Source of the DNA: Mycobacterium sp. 141
Lineage (GTDB): Bacteria > Actinomycetota > Actinomycetes > Mycobacteriales > Mycobacteriaceae
Reading direction: 5' to 3'
Assembly: GCF_000382405.1 (NCBI RefSeq)
Contig: NZ_KB908278.1
Location: 1 to 64,000, forward strand
DNA: 64,000 bases
Part shown: positions 43,557 through 52,462 of the stretch, piece after piece
Numbering within the stretch: the stretch's first letter is position 1
How the letters are laid out: the number at the start of each line of letters is the position of its first letter
Notes under the pieces: generated by a model
Seen by the model: the letters and a program-made list of their open reading frames with translations, nothing else
Databases searched by the model: none
What the model was told of the DNA's origin: nothing
Program-made: the position numbers and the translations under genes

Positions 43557-45260
43557 CTATTCCCCTGCTGATTCGTCGGCTCCGCCGGCGGCGATGTCGC
43601 GGAGGTCGCGCTTGAGAATCTTGCCCGTCGGGTTACGGGGCAGCTCATCGAGGAAGATCACTTCCCGCGGCACCTTGTACCGCGCCAGATGGTCCCTCAC
43701 GTACGCCTTGATGGCGTCCTCGTCGATGCTGGCGCCCTCGGCCTTGACCACGAATGCCCGCAACCGCGCACCCCAGTCCTTGTCCTCGACTCCGAGTGCC
43801 GTTGCCTCGATCACCTCGGGATGCCCGCTGATGAGATCCTCGACCTCCGCCGGGAACACGTTCTCGCCGCCCGAGACGATCATCTCGTCGTCGCGGCCGC
43901 TCACGTAGAGCAGGCCGTGCTCGTCGAAGTACCCGACGTCACCCGAGGACAGCATGCCGTCGATGATCTGCTTGCCACCTCCGCCGGTGTAGCCCTCGAA
44001 CGGGAAGGTGTTACCGACGAAGATGCGGCCGACCTGCCCCTGGGGCACCTCGTTGCCGTTGTCGTCGAAGATCTTCACCCGCACGCCTTTGACCACCGGA
44101 CCCACCGTGGCCGGGTTGATCGAGAGATCCTTGGGCCGTGCGATGGTCGCGAACGCGATCTCGGTGGAGCCGTACAGGTTGTAGACGACCGGGCCGAGAT
44201 CCTTGAGCGCGCGCGTGGCCAGCTCGGCACCGAGCTGCGAGCCCGAGACGAACACTATGCGCAGCGAGGACAGGTTCGGCTTGGGCGAAGTCTGGTCGAG
44301 CTGATCCAGGACGCGCGACAGCATGACCGGCACCACCACCATGGCCGTCACCTTGTGCTTCTCGATGTCAGCCAGCACGGTGGCCGGTCTGAAGCGGCGA
44401 CGCAGCACCAGCGTGGTGCCGAGCATCATCGCTATGGTGCCGTGCAGAAAGCCCAGCGCGTGGAACATCGGCGCAGGCAAGGACGTCACCTCACCGGCTT
44501 TGAACGGCACATGCGACAGCACCCCACCGATCGGCGCGAGCGACGGCGGGGTGCTGCGGTTGGCGCCCTTCGGCGTACCGGTGGTTCCGCTGGTCAGGAT
44601 GATGATCGACGAGTGTTTGGTGACCTTCGGCGCGGGGCTGTGGCTGCTGCGGGCGATGAGATCTGCCAGCGTCTCGTCGGTGCTGCCCGACGGTTGTTCT
44701 TTATCCGGGTTCTTGCCCAGCGCACGTAGCTTGCCCAGCATCGGTTCGGCCTGTGCGACGGCCTCGGTGTACTCGTCGTCGTAGACGATCACCTTGGCGT
44801 CTTCGCGCTCGGCGACCTCCTTGATCTGCGGCCCGGAGAACTCGCTGTTGAGCAGGATGATCCGGGCTCCCGTGCGGGCGGCACCGTACAACGCGATGAG
44901 GAACCAGCGGTGGTTACGGGCGAGGATGGCAACGCCGTCGCCGCCCCCGACGCCCATGGCCAGCAGGCCGTTGGCGACCGCATGAGCCGCGGCGTCGAGT
45001 TCACCAAAGGTCAGCTCGCCGTCGTCGTCGATGAGCGCGACGCGGTTGGGGTGACGACGCGCGTTGAGCGCGGGAATCATGCCGAACTCGCCCCAGCGCA
45101 CGATGTCGGCCAGCATCGCGGCCATGTTCTGCGGCGCCTCCAGGCGCAGCGCGCCCGCCTCGAGCATCTTGCGTGCGTAGTGCAACTCGGCGGCGCCGCG
45201 GTCGAGGTATCGCTGGGCTTTCCCCGCCACCTGCGCGGGCAGGTCAGAAAGACTTGGCAT
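43557..45260 (-). CDS. fadD2: Fatty-acyl-CoA ligase FadD2
   Basis: The 567-residue AMP-forming ligase has the P-loop-like LTSGTTGTPKGA, the adenylate motif NLYGSTEIAFATIARP, GDVGYFDEHGLLYVSGRDDEMI and the C-terminal catalytic Lys in NPTGKILKRDL. It would activate a fatty acid for fadE-type oxidation. The name follows from gene order with fadE6 and the LigD-type polymerase (mirror image of Rv0269c-Rv0271c). Confidence 0.88.
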   Translation of the reverse strand: MPSLSDLPAQVAGKAQRYLDRGAAELHYARKMLEAGALRLEAPQNMAAMLADIVRWGEFGMIPALNARRHPNRVALIDDDGELTFGELDAAAHAVANGLLAMGVGGGDGVAILARNHRWFLIALYGAARTGARIILLNSEFSGPQIKEVAEREDAKVIVYDDEYTEAVAQAEPMLGKLRALGKNPDKEQPSGSTDETLADLIARSSHSPAPKVTKHSSIIILTSGTTGTPKGANRSTPPSLAPIGGVLSHVPFKAGEVTSLPAPMFHALGFLHGTIAMMLGTTLVLRRRFRPATVLADIEKHKVTAMVVVPVMLSRVLDQLDQTSPKPNLSSLRIVFVSGSQLGAELATRALKDLGPVVYNLYGSTEIAFATIARPKDLSINPATVGPVVKGVRVKIFDDNGNEVPQGQVGRIFVGNTFPFEGYTGGGGKQIIDGMLSSGDVGYFDEHGLLYVSGRDDEMIVSGGENVFPAEVEDLISGHPEVIEATALGVEDKDWGARLRAFVVKAEGASIDEDAIKAYVRDHLARYKVPREVIFLDELPRNPTGKILKRDLRDIAAGGADESAGE

Positions 45261-45315
45261 GGAGCAACAATATGTGACGCCGGTCGCAGTCGGGAGGGAT
45301 AGCTACCATGAGCTG

Positions 45316-46545
45316 ATGGCCGGTGGTGTGACACTGGATGTAGACGGTCTGCAGGTGTCGATCAGCAATCCGGACAAGGTGATTTTCCCTGACGCAGGCG
45401 TCACCAAACGGGACCTGATCGACTACTACCTCGCGGTGGCCGACGGCGCGCTGCGCGGGGTCGCGGGCCGCCCGATGATCCTCAAACGGTTCGTCAAGGG
45501 CATCACGGCCGAGGCCATCTTCCAAAAGCGTGCGCCCGAGAAGCACCCGGAGTATATCGAGGTCGCCGAGCTCAAATACCGGTCCGGCACATCGGCCAAG
45601 GAGGCCGTCATCGACAACACCGCCGGATTGGTGTGGGTGGTGAACCTGGGCTGTATCGACCTCAATCCACATCCTGTCCTGGCCACCGATCTCGACCATC
45701 CCGACGAGCTGCGCGTCGATCTGGATCCGATGCCGGGCGTGAACTGGCGCCAGATCGTCCAGGTGGCGCTCGTGGCGCGCGAGGTGCTCGAGGATCACGG
45801 CCTGACCGCGTGGCCCAAGACGTCGGGCTCGCGTGGGTTTCACATCTACGCCCGCATCCACCCACACTGGCCGTTCAAGCAGGTCCGACTGGCTGCCCAG
45901 ACCGTCGCCCGGGAGGTGGAGCGGCGCGCCCCGGAACTCGCGACGGCGCACTGGTGGAAAGAGGAGCGCGAAGGGGTGTTCGTCGACTTCAACCAGAACG
46001 CCAAGGATCGCACCGTCGCCTCGGCCTACTCGGTGCGCGCGACGCCCGATGCGCGGGTGTCCACCCCGCTGCGGTGGGACGAGGTGCCGGCCTGCCGACC
46101 TGAGAGATTCACCATTGCCACGGTGCCCCTGCGGTTTGCTGAGGTCGGTGATCCCTGGGAGGGCATGAACGACGCACCAGGCAACCTGGACGCGCTGCTC
46201 GAGCTCGCCGAGAAACTCGGCCCGGCCGAGAAGGCCCCCAAGGGTGCTTCGCGCGACGGCAGACGGGTTTCGTCGATGCCGCTCATCGAGATCGCCCGCA
46301 CCAAGACCCGCGACGAGGCGATAGCCGCGCTGGACATCTGGCGTCAGCGCTACCCGAAGGCCGCTGAAAGGCTTGCGCCCGTGGATATTCTGGTCGACGG
46401 CATGCGCGGTCCGAGTTCGATCTGGTATCGCATCCGGATCAATCTGCAGCATGTTCCGGAGGCCGAACGCCCACCACAGGAGGACCTGATCGCCGACTAC
46501 AGTCCGTGGGAGAACTACTCCGGAAAGCAGTGGCGGCAGGGCTGA
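45316..46545 (+). CDS. LigD-type primase-polymerase domain protein (Rv0269c-like)
   Basis: The 409-residue protein is a stand-alone archaeo-eukaryotic primase-like polymerase of the LigD POL type: NPDKVIFPDAGVTKRDLIDYY, LGCIDLNPHP, catalytic Asp pair in LRVDLDPMPG, and SGSRGFHIYARI, FVDFNQNAKDRTVASAYSVR. It lacks ligase and nuclease domains. Such proteins fill gaps with NTPs in DNA repair. The ATG at 45316 is used since the polymerase fold begins just after it. It is divergent from fadD2. Confidence 0.88.
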   Translation: MAGGVTLDVDGLQVSISNPDKVIFPDAGVTKRDLIDYYLAVADGALRGVAGRPMILKRFVKGITAEAIFQKRAPEKHPEYIEVAELKYRSGTSAKEAVIDNTAGLVWVVNLGCIDLNPHPVLATDLDHPDELRVDLDPMPGVNWRQIVQVALVAREVLEDHGLTAWPKTSGSRGFHIYARIHPHWPFKQVRLAAQTVAREVERRAPELATAHWWKEEREGVFVDFNQNAKDRTVASAYSVRATPDARVSTPLRWDEVPACRPERFTIATVPLRFAEVGDPWEGMNDAPGNLDALLELAEKLGPAEKAPKGASRDGRRVSSMPLIEIARTKTRDEAIAALDIWRQRYPKAAERLAPVDILVDGMRGPSSIWYRIRINLQHVPEAERPPQEDLIADYSPWENYSGKQWRQG

Positions 46546-46546
46546 G

Positions 46547-46602
46547 TCCTACTCGAAACGTCCTACTCGAAACGTCCCACTCGAAAAGTCCTACTCGAAA
46601 AG
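46547..46602. repeat. Four tandem 14-mers
   Basis: Four consecutive units follow the polymerase stop at a one-base distance: TCCTACTCGAAACG twice, TCCCACTCGAAAAG, then TCCTACTCGAAAAG. Units differ at two positions only. No hairpin results. Function unknown; replication-slippage origin is likely. Confidence 0.95.
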
Positions 46603-46686
46603 TTCCGGAAGCGGACGTCTGGCATGACCCTGTGGACCTACGCGTTCGCCGCCGCACCCACGACGCCGGAGGTAGCGTGAGGTGTC

Positions 46687-47421
46687 ATGCGAATCGCCCT
46701 GTTCGCGACCTGCCTGGCTGACGCCCTCTTCCCGCCTGCAGCCATCGCCACCGTAGCGGTGCTTGAGCGGCTCGGGCACCAGGTCGTGTTTCCAACAAAC
46801 CAAACCTGTTGTGGCCAAATGCATATCAACACCGGCTACCTCAAGGAGGCCACCGCCATGGTGCGTAACCACGTGCAGGTGTTCGAATCCGCGAACTGTG
46901 CTGTCGTCGTCGCGCCGTCGGGGTCGTGTGTGGGGTCGGTGCGTCACCAGCACGCCATGGTCGCGCGCCGCGCCGGTGACGAGGAGCTGGCCGTCCGGGC
47001 CGAGGCGGTCGCAGCCCGAACCTATGAGCTCTCGGAGTTCCTCGTCGACGTGGTCGGGGTCGAAGATGTCGGCGCCTACTACCCGCACCGGGTCACCTAC
47101 CACCCGACGTGCCATTCGTTGCGCATGCTGGGGGTCGGCGACAAGCCGCTGCGGCTGCTGCGCCATGTCCGTGGCCTGACCCTGCTGGAGCTGCCGGCCG
47201 CCGAATCCTGTTGCGGTTTCGGCGGAACGTTCGCCATCAAGAATTCCGACACCTCCACGGCCATGTTGGCCGACAAGATGACGAACATCCTCGACACCGG
47301 CGCCGAGGTATGCAGCGCCGGCGATTCGTCGTGCCTGATGCACATCGGCGGCGGACTCAGCCGGTTGCGTACTGGGGTGCGCACCGTGCATCTGGCGGAG
47401 ATCCTGGCGGCCGGGTCATGA
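46687..47421 (+). CDS. lutA: L-lactate dehydrogenase complex subunit LutA
   Basis: The 244-residue protein has two cysteine-rich CCG domains, with TCCGQM and SCCGFGG marking the Fe-S/heterodisulfide-reductase-like fold. LutA, LutB and LutC together oxidise L-lactate to pyruvate. The ATG at 46687 matches the usual start MRIALFATCL. It is the first gene of lutABC. Confidence 0.9.
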   Translation: MRIALFATCLADALFPPAAIATVAVLERLGHQVVFPTNQTCCGQMHINTGYLKEATAMVRNHVQVFESANCAVVVAPSGSCVGSVRHQHAMVARRAGDEELAVRAEAVAARTYELSEFLVDVVGVEDVGAYYPHRVTYHPTCHSLRMLGVGDKPLRLLRHVRGLTLLELPAAESCCGFGGTFAIKNSDTSTAMLADKMTNILDTGAEVCSAGDSSCLMHIGGGLSRLRTGVRTVHLAEILAAGS

Positions 47422-47453
47422 GCGAAGCTTGCAAGCGAATCGAGTTCCCATGA
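47418..47453 (+). CDS. 11-codon mini-ORF bridging lutA and lutB
   Basis: The sequence MSEACKRIEFP is read from ATG 47418, which overlaps the lutA stop as ATGA. Its own stop, TGA 47451-47453, overlaps the lutB ATG at 47450 as ATGA. Without it lutA and lutB would be 28 bases apart. It may pass terminating ribosomes from lutA to lutB. There is no evidence that the peptide itself matters. Confidence 0.5.
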   Translation: MSEACKRIEFP

Positions 47454-48925
47454 GCACGTTTCTCGGCACCCCGGGCGTGGGTAATCTGCGTGGCGACGAA
47501 TCGTTCCCCGCCGCGGCCCGCACCGCACTGGCCGATTCACAACTCCGCCGCAACATCGGCCACGCCACCCACACCATTCGAGCCAAGCGCCTCAACGCAA
47601 TACGCGAATGCGCCGACTGGGAGGAATTACGCGCCGCGGGCAGCGCCCTCAAGCAGGACGTCATGGCGCGGCTGCCCGAACTGCTCGAAGAACTGGAACG
47701 CAACGTCACCGCCCGCGGCGGCGTGGTGCACTGGGCCCGTGACGCCGACGAGGCCAATCGGATCGTCGCCGACCTGATCCGCGCCACAGGTTCCGACGAA
47801 GTCGTCAAGGTCAAGTCGATGGCCACCCAGGAGATCGGGCTCAACGAGTACCTCGAGACGCAGGGCATCGCGGCGTTCGAAACCGACTTGGCCGAACTGA
47901 TCGTGCAACTCGGCCATGACAAACCCAGCCACATCCTGGTACCCGCGATCCACCGCAACCGTGCCGAGATCCGCGAGATCTTCACCCGGGAGATGCCCGG
48001 CGTCGGTGAACTCACCGACGAGCCGCGGGTGCTGGCGATGGCCGCCCGGGCGCATCTGCGACGCAAGTTCCTCACCGCGAAGGTGGCGATCAGCGGCGCG
48101 AATTTCGCTGTCGCCGAGACGGGAACCCTGGCCGTGGTGGAATCCGAGGGCAACGGGCGGATGTGTCTGACGCTGCCGCAAACCCTCGTCACCGTGATGG
48201 GTATCGAGAAGATCGTGCCGAGGTTCTCCGACCTCGAGGTGTTCATGCAACTGCTCCCCCGCTCGTCGACCGCCGAGCGCATGAACCCGTACACCTCGAT
48301 GTGGACCGGAGTTCATCGCGGCGACGGGCCGCAGCAGTCCCACCTGGTGCTGCTGGACAACGGCCGCACCCGGGTGCTCGCCGACGAGGTGGGACGCGCT
48401 GCACTGCACTGCATTCGGTGCAGTGCGTGTCTCAATGTGTGCCCGGTGTACGAGCGCACCGGCGGGCACGCCTACGGGTCCGTGTACCCCGGACCGATCG
48501 GGGCAATCCTGAGCCCGCAACTGACCGGCATCACGGGCCACGACGATCCCAACGCCAGCCTGCCCTACGCATCGTCGCTGTGCGGAGCCTGTTTCGAGGC
48601 CTGCCCGGTGCGCATCGACATCCCATCGATCCTCGTGCATTTGCGCGCGAACCACGTGGATCAGGAGAGAGGGGTACGTGGTGGCCTTCCGTCCGGCCAG
48701 GACCTGGCAATGCGGGCCGCCGGTTGGGCGATGTCGTCGGCAGGCCGCTTCTCACTGGCCGAGAAGGCCCTGGCCGCCGGACGTTTGATCACAGGACGCG
48801 ATCACCGCATCTCGGCGCTACCGTGGCCCGCCTCGAAATGGACCACGAGCCGCGATCTGCCCGAACCACCGAAGGAAACGTTCCGGCAGTGGTGGATTCG
48901 CACCCATGGAGGAGGCGACCGGTGA
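47450..48925 (+). CDS. lutB: L-lactate dehydrogenase complex iron-sulfur subunit LutB
   Basis: The 491-residue protein has a LUD domain (KSMATQEIGLNEYLE, GANFAVAETGTLAVVESEGNGR) followed by two [4Fe-4S] motifs, CIRCSACLNVCP and CGACFEACP. It passes electrons from lactate oxidation to the respiratory chain. It starts inside the mini-ORF stop and overlaps lutC as GTGA. Confidence 0.92.
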   Translation: MSTFLGTPGVGNLRGDESFPAAARTALADSQLRRNIGHATHTIRAKRLNAIRECADWEELRAAGSALKQDVMARLPELLEELERNVTARGGVVHWARDADEANRIVADLIRATGSDEVVKVKSMATQEIGLNEYLETQGIAAFETDLAELIVQLGHDKPSHILVPAIHRNRAEIREIFTREMPGVGELTDEPRVLAMAARAHLRRKFLTAKVAISGANFAVAETGTLAVVESEGNGRMCLTLPQTLVTVMGIEKIVPRFSDLEVFMQLLPRSSTAERMNPYTSMWTGVHRGDGPQQSHLVLLDNGRTRVLADEVGRAALHCIRCSACLNVCPVYERTGGHAYGSVYPGPIGAILSPQLTGITGHDDPNASLPYASSLCGACFEACPVRIDIPSILVHLRANHVDQERGVRGGLPSGQDLAMRAAGWAMSSAGRFSLAEKALAAGRLITGRDHRISALPWPASKWTTSRDLPEPPKETFRQWWIRTHGGGDR

Positions 48926-49542
48926 GCGCAGCACGCACGACGGTGCTTGGCCGGATCCGCACGGCCCTGGCTGCCGCACCGCCGAAAGCCGTTGTGGTAC
49001 CCCGGGATTACGACCATCGACCCCTGACCGAACCCGGCGACGTGCAGCGGTTCGCCGAAACGGTGGCCGAGTACCGGGCCCGGGTACACCGCATCGCGGC
49101 TGCCGACATCGCCGCCACGGTGCGCGAACTGGTGGGCGCCCAGGCGAGCGTGGTGATCCCCGCGGATGTTCCGGACGAGTGGGTGGCGGGTGTACGTACC
49201 GTCGTCGACGATCCAGTGCTCGGGATCGATGCCCTCGACAGGGCCGATGCCGTGTTGACGGGCTGCGCCGTCGGTATCGCGGCGACGGGCACCATCGTGC
49301 TCGACGCAGGTGCCACCCAGGGTCGTCGCGCCCTCACCCTGGTCCCCGACCACCACATCTGTGTGATTCGGACCGATCAGATCGTCGACACCGTGCCGCA
49401 GGGTTTCGCAGCGCTGACGGCGACCCGGCCGCTGACCTTCATCTCGGGCCCCAGCGCCACCAGCGACATCGAACTGGAACGGGTCGAAGGAGTACACGGT
49501 CCGCGCACGTTGGACGTGCTGATCCTCCTGCCTCGGAGGTGA
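48922..49542 (+). CDS. lutC: L-lactate dehydrogenase complex subunit LutC
   Basis: The 206-residue LUD-domain protein has GIAATGTIVLDAGATQGRRALTL and HHICVIRTDQIV, ending in FISGPSATSDIELERVEGVHGP, the family signature. The GTG at 48922 overlaps the lutB stop. A hairpin follows its end. Confidence 0.9.
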   Translation: MSAARTTVLGRIRTALAAAPPKAVVVPRDYDHRPLTEPGDVQRFAETVAEYRARVHRIAAADIAATVRELVGAQASVVIPADVPDEWVAGVRTVVDDPVLGIDALDRADAVLTGCAVGIAATGTIVLDAGATQGRRALTLVPDHHICVIRTDQIVDTVPQGFAALTATRPLTFISGPSATSDIELERVEGVHGPRTLDVLILLPRR

Positions 49543-49550
49543 ACAAGATC

Positions 49551-49573
49551 GCGAGATTCCCACGGAAACTCGC
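49551..49573 (+). terminator. Hairpin after lutABC
   Basis: GCGAGATTCC (49551-49560) and GGAAACTCGC (49564-49573) pair at 9 of 10 positions around a three-base loop, nine bases after the lutC stop, followed by a weak T-rich stretch (CATCTTCTTC). Confidence 0.55.
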
Positions 49574-49781
49574 CATCTTCTTCACGTTGGCGGTCTGAGC
49601 TCCGCGAGGTCACAGGTCCCTCGCAGCCCGCCTCTCCCTACCGGCCAGTACGAATTGAGGTTCTTAGCAAAGTATTAACGGCAGCACCCTGCCGCCTTAG
49701 ATTGCCCACTTAACGTTGGGGTCAGGTTGAAGCGACGACGCACAGCCGACAAGCACAGGAACCACCGAAGGGAGGCTGATC

Positions 49782-50225
49782 ATGACTATCACGACCAACA
49801 CCCCGGCTTCGGACGGCAATCTCCGGTACGTGAGCCAAGCGCTCGTCTGCGACGGCGCCTCGATGCGATCACAGTGCCGGCAGCTGGCCACGGTGGTGAC
49901 GATCAAAGGCGACGTCAACACTTCCAACATCGACACCATCACCGCATACGTCCGCCGCTTCACGCTTTCCGAGAAGCCACTCGTCGTAGATATGAGCGGT
50001 GTGAACGGTTTTGCCCCGCACTCGATCTCACTGTTCTACGAGGTCGATGAACGCTGCGGCGCACTCGGCGTCGACTGGGCCGTGGTCGCCAGCGACGCGG
50101 TCATCAGAGAGCTCGACAACATCGGCGTCCCCGTCGCCACCTCGGTGGCCGAAGCGCTGCACCACTTCGCTGAAGGCAACCAGGCCCGCCGCCGGCTGCT
50201 GCCCCTGCTTACCAAGAGCGCCTGA
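49782..50225 (+). CDS. STAS-domain protein (anti-sigma-factor-antagonist-like)
   Basis: The 147-residue protein has a STAS fold: VVTIKGDVNTSNIDTITAYVRRF, PLVVDMSGVNGFAPHSISLFYEVDE and LGVDWAVVASDAVIREL. The Ser in the APHSISL loop is at the position phosphorylated in SpoIIAA-type antagonists. It may release a sigma factor from its anti-sigma partner, but no kinase or sigma gene is adjacent. The ribosome-binding sequence AAGGGAGG is strong. The 239 bases in front have no gene. Confidence 0.75.
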   Translation: MTITTNTPASDGNLRYVSQALVCDGASMRSQCRQLATVVTIKGDVNTSNIDTITAYVRRFTLSEKPLVVDMSGVNGFAPHSISLFYEVDERCGALGVDWAVVASDAVIRELDNIGVPVATSVAEALHHFAEGNQARRRLLPLLTKSA

Positions 50226-50243
50226 CAGAAAGGGCCACCAATC

Positions 50244-50324
50244 ATGTTGATCGACGTCCGATGGCTGACGATGCTTCTGGGCCGGCGGCGCCGGGCTACC
50301 CATCGGCATCTGCTCGCCCACTGA
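50244..50324 (+). CDS. Candidate 26-residue basic micropeptide
   Basis: The frame begins ATG 50244 (MLIDVRWLTMLLGRRRR) and ends THRHLLAH. AGAAAGGG lies about eight bases upstream as ribosome-binding site. It starts 18 bases after the STAS gene and ends 38 bases before a strong terminator, so it must be on the same transcript. An amphipathic helix with an Arg cluster could bind membrane or nucleic acid. No homologue is known to me. Confidence 0.45.
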   Translation: MLIDVRWLTMLLGRRRRATHRHLLAH

Positions 50325-50362
50325 GCACCGCCGGGTAAACCCCGGTAATTCACGACCGTTGG

Positions 50363-50417
50363 AACCGGCGGCGTGCAGCAGAGATCCCCTGCTGCACGCC
50401 GCCGGTTTCCGTTTTGC
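50363..50417 (+). terminator. Strong intrinsic terminator
   Basis: Perfect 19-bp arms (50363-50381 and 50389-50407, AACCGGCGGCGTGCAGCAG and its complement) enclose a 7-base loop and are followed by TCCGTTTT. It closes the STAS/micropeptide unit and is the clearest Rho-independent terminator in the window. Confidence 0.9.
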
Positions 50418-50513
50418 CGCGCTCGGTGTACCGCGCGTGAACCACGCAGATTTCGGGTATTCGCTGGGCCGGGGAGTTACCGTCGAGTAAGGCCCAACCT
50501 ATGGAGGCCGGCG

Positions 50514-52403
50514 ATGACCGTCAACGAAGTCAACGAACGCCAAGCCAGGCAGGTCGCCGAGCAGGCGCGTGAGGCGCAATGGCACCAGCCCAGTTTCGGC
50601 AAAGAGTTGTTCCTGGGCAGACTCCGGTTGGACCTCGTACATCCGCATCCTCGTGGTCCAGCAGAGACGACGCAGCGCGGCGAGGCGTTCCTGACCAGGT
50701 TGCGCGAGTTCTGCGAGACGCAGATCGATGCCGCGGTGATCGAGCGCGATGCGCAGATCCCCGACAGTGTGATCCGAGGCTTGAAAGAGCTCGGCGCGTT
50801 CGGCATGAAGATCGGCACCGGGTACGGCGGGCTCGGCCTGTCCCAGGTGTACTACAACAAGGCACTCGCCCTCGTTGGCTCGGTTCATCCTTCGTTGGGC
50901 GCATTGCTTTCGGCACACCAGTCGATCGGCGTGCCGCAGCCGGTCGCGATGTTCGGCACCGAAGAGCAGAAACGCACGTGGCTGCCGCGATGCACGCGGG
51001 AGATCAGCGCATTCCTACTCACCGAACCCGACGTGGGAAGCGACCCGGCCCGGCTGCACGCCACCGCCACTCCCGACGGCGACGACTACGTGCTCAACGG
51101 CGTCAAACTGTGGACCACCAACGGTGTCATCGCCGACCTGCTCGTGGTGATGGCCCAGGTGCCCAGGAGCGAGGGACACCCAGGCGGTATCACAGCGTTC
51201 GTCGTCGAGGCCGATACCCCCGGGATCGTGGTGGTGAACCGCAACAAATTCATGGGATTGCGCGGAATCGAGAACGGTCTGACTCGGCTGACCGACGTCC
51301 GGGTGCCTGCCGCCAACCGCATCGGCCGCGAAGGAGAAGGGTTGCGGATCGCGTTGTCCACGCTCAATGTGGGGCGCCTGTCACTGCCTGCCGTATGTAC
51401 CGGAACGGCGAAATGGTGTCTGAAGATCGCGCGGGAATGGTCGAAGGAACGCGTGCAGTGGGGCCGGCCGGTCGGTGAGCACGACGCGGTGGCCGGCAAG
51501 GTCGCGTTCATCGCGGCCACGGCCTACGGAATAGAGGCCATGGTCGAACTCGCCAGCGAGCTGGCCGACGCAGGCCGCACCGATATTCGGATCGAGGCCG
51601 CGCTGGCCAAGCTCTACGGCTCGGAGATGGCGTGGCTGATCGCTGACGAACTGGTGCAGATCCGGGGTGGACGCGGGTTCGAAACAGCCGAGTCGCTGGC
51701 CGCCCGCGGTGAGCGCGGGGTGCCTGCCGAACAGATCCTGCGCGACATGCGGATCAACCGGATCTTCGAGGGATCGACCGAGATCATGCATCTGATGCTC
51801 GCCCGGGAGGCCGTCGATGCCCACCTGTCGGTGGCCGGCGACATCATCGACCCGGAGGCCGATCTGCGGGACAAGGCACGAGCGGCCGCGCAGGCCGGAA
51901 AGTTCTATGCCCGCTGGCTGCCCACCCTGGTGACCGGCAAGGGCCAGTTGCCCACGTCGTATTCCGAATTCGGGCCACTGGCCGAACACCTGCGCTATGT
52001 CGAACGGGCCAGCCGAAAATTGGCCCGCAGCACCTTCTATGCGATGTCGCGATGGCAGGGCAGGCTTGAGCACAAGCAACGGTTCCTGGGCCGGATCGTC
52101 GACATCGGCGCGGAATTGTTCGCGATCACCGCGGCCTGTGTCCGGGCCCAGAGCAACGCGGCGGAAGACGGTGCTGCCGAACTTGCCGACGCGTTCAGCC
52201 GTCAGGCCCGGATCCGAGCCGACCGGCTGTTCGAGCAGCTGTGGGACAACAGTGACGACTCCGACCGGTCGCTGGCCCGAGATGTGCTTGCCGGCCGATA
52301 CACCTGGCTCGAGCGCGGGATCATCGACCCGTCCATCGAGGGACCGTGGATCGCTCAGGAGGGCGGTGCAGTCGGAGAAGACGTGCACCGGAACATCCGC
52401 TGA
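50514..52403 (+). CDS. Acyl-CoA dehydrogenase, FadE10-like
   Basis: The 629-residue protein matches the long VLCAD-type FadE10 of M. tuberculosis along its whole length: QPSFGKELFLGRL, FLLTEPDVGSDPARL, GVKLWTTNGVIADLLVVMA, NKFMGLRGIENG, REWSKERVQWGRPVGEH and RIFEGSTEIMHLML with a catalytic-type Glu, and a long C-terminal helical extension to GRYTWLERGI. The ATG at 50514 is preceded by GGAGG. It probably oxidises an acyl-CoA at the membrane. Confidence 0.88.
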   Translation: MTVNEVNERQARQVAEQAREAQWHQPSFGKELFLGRLRLDLVHPHPRGPAETTQRGEAFLTRLREFCETQIDAAVIERDAQIPDSVIRGLKELGAFGMKIGTGYGGLGLSQVYYNKALALVGSVHPSLGALLSAHQSIGVPQPVAMFGTEEQKRTWLPRCTREISAFLLTEPDVGSDPARLHATATPDGDDYVLNGVKLWTTNGVIADLLVVMAQVPRSEGHPGGITAFVVEADTPGIVVVNRNKFMGLRGIENGLTRLTDVRVPAANRIGREGEGLRIALSTLNVGRLSLPAVCTGTAKWCLKIAREWSKERVQWGRPVGEHDAVAGKVAFIAATAYGIEAMVELASELADAGRTDIRIEAALAKLYGSEMAWLIADELVQIRGGRGFETAESLAARGERGVPAEQILRDMRINRIFEGSTEIMHLMLAREAVDAHLSVAGDIIDPEADLRDKARAAAQAGKFYARWLPTLVTGKGQLPTSYSEFGPLAEHLRYVERASRKLARSTFYAMSRWQGRLEHKQRFLGRIVDIGAELFAITAACVRAQSNAAEDGAAELADAFSRQARIRADRLFEQLWDNSDDSDRSLARDVLAGRYTWLERGIIDPSIEGPWIAQEGGAVGEDVHRNIR

Positions 52404-52449
52404 ACGAAGTGTCCGACGATGCTCTACCGGGGCCATGCCCGCAGAACTA

Positions 52450-52462
52450 AACTTGACAAGTT
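52450..52462. promoter_or_regulatory. AACTTGACAAGTT dyad abutting a start codon
   Basis: AACTT-GAC-AAGTT (52450-52462) is a perfect 13-bp dyad ending exactly at the ATG of the next gene. It leaves no room for a ribosome-binding site, so the mRNA is either leaderless or controlled by a protein at this dyad. Confidence 0.4.
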
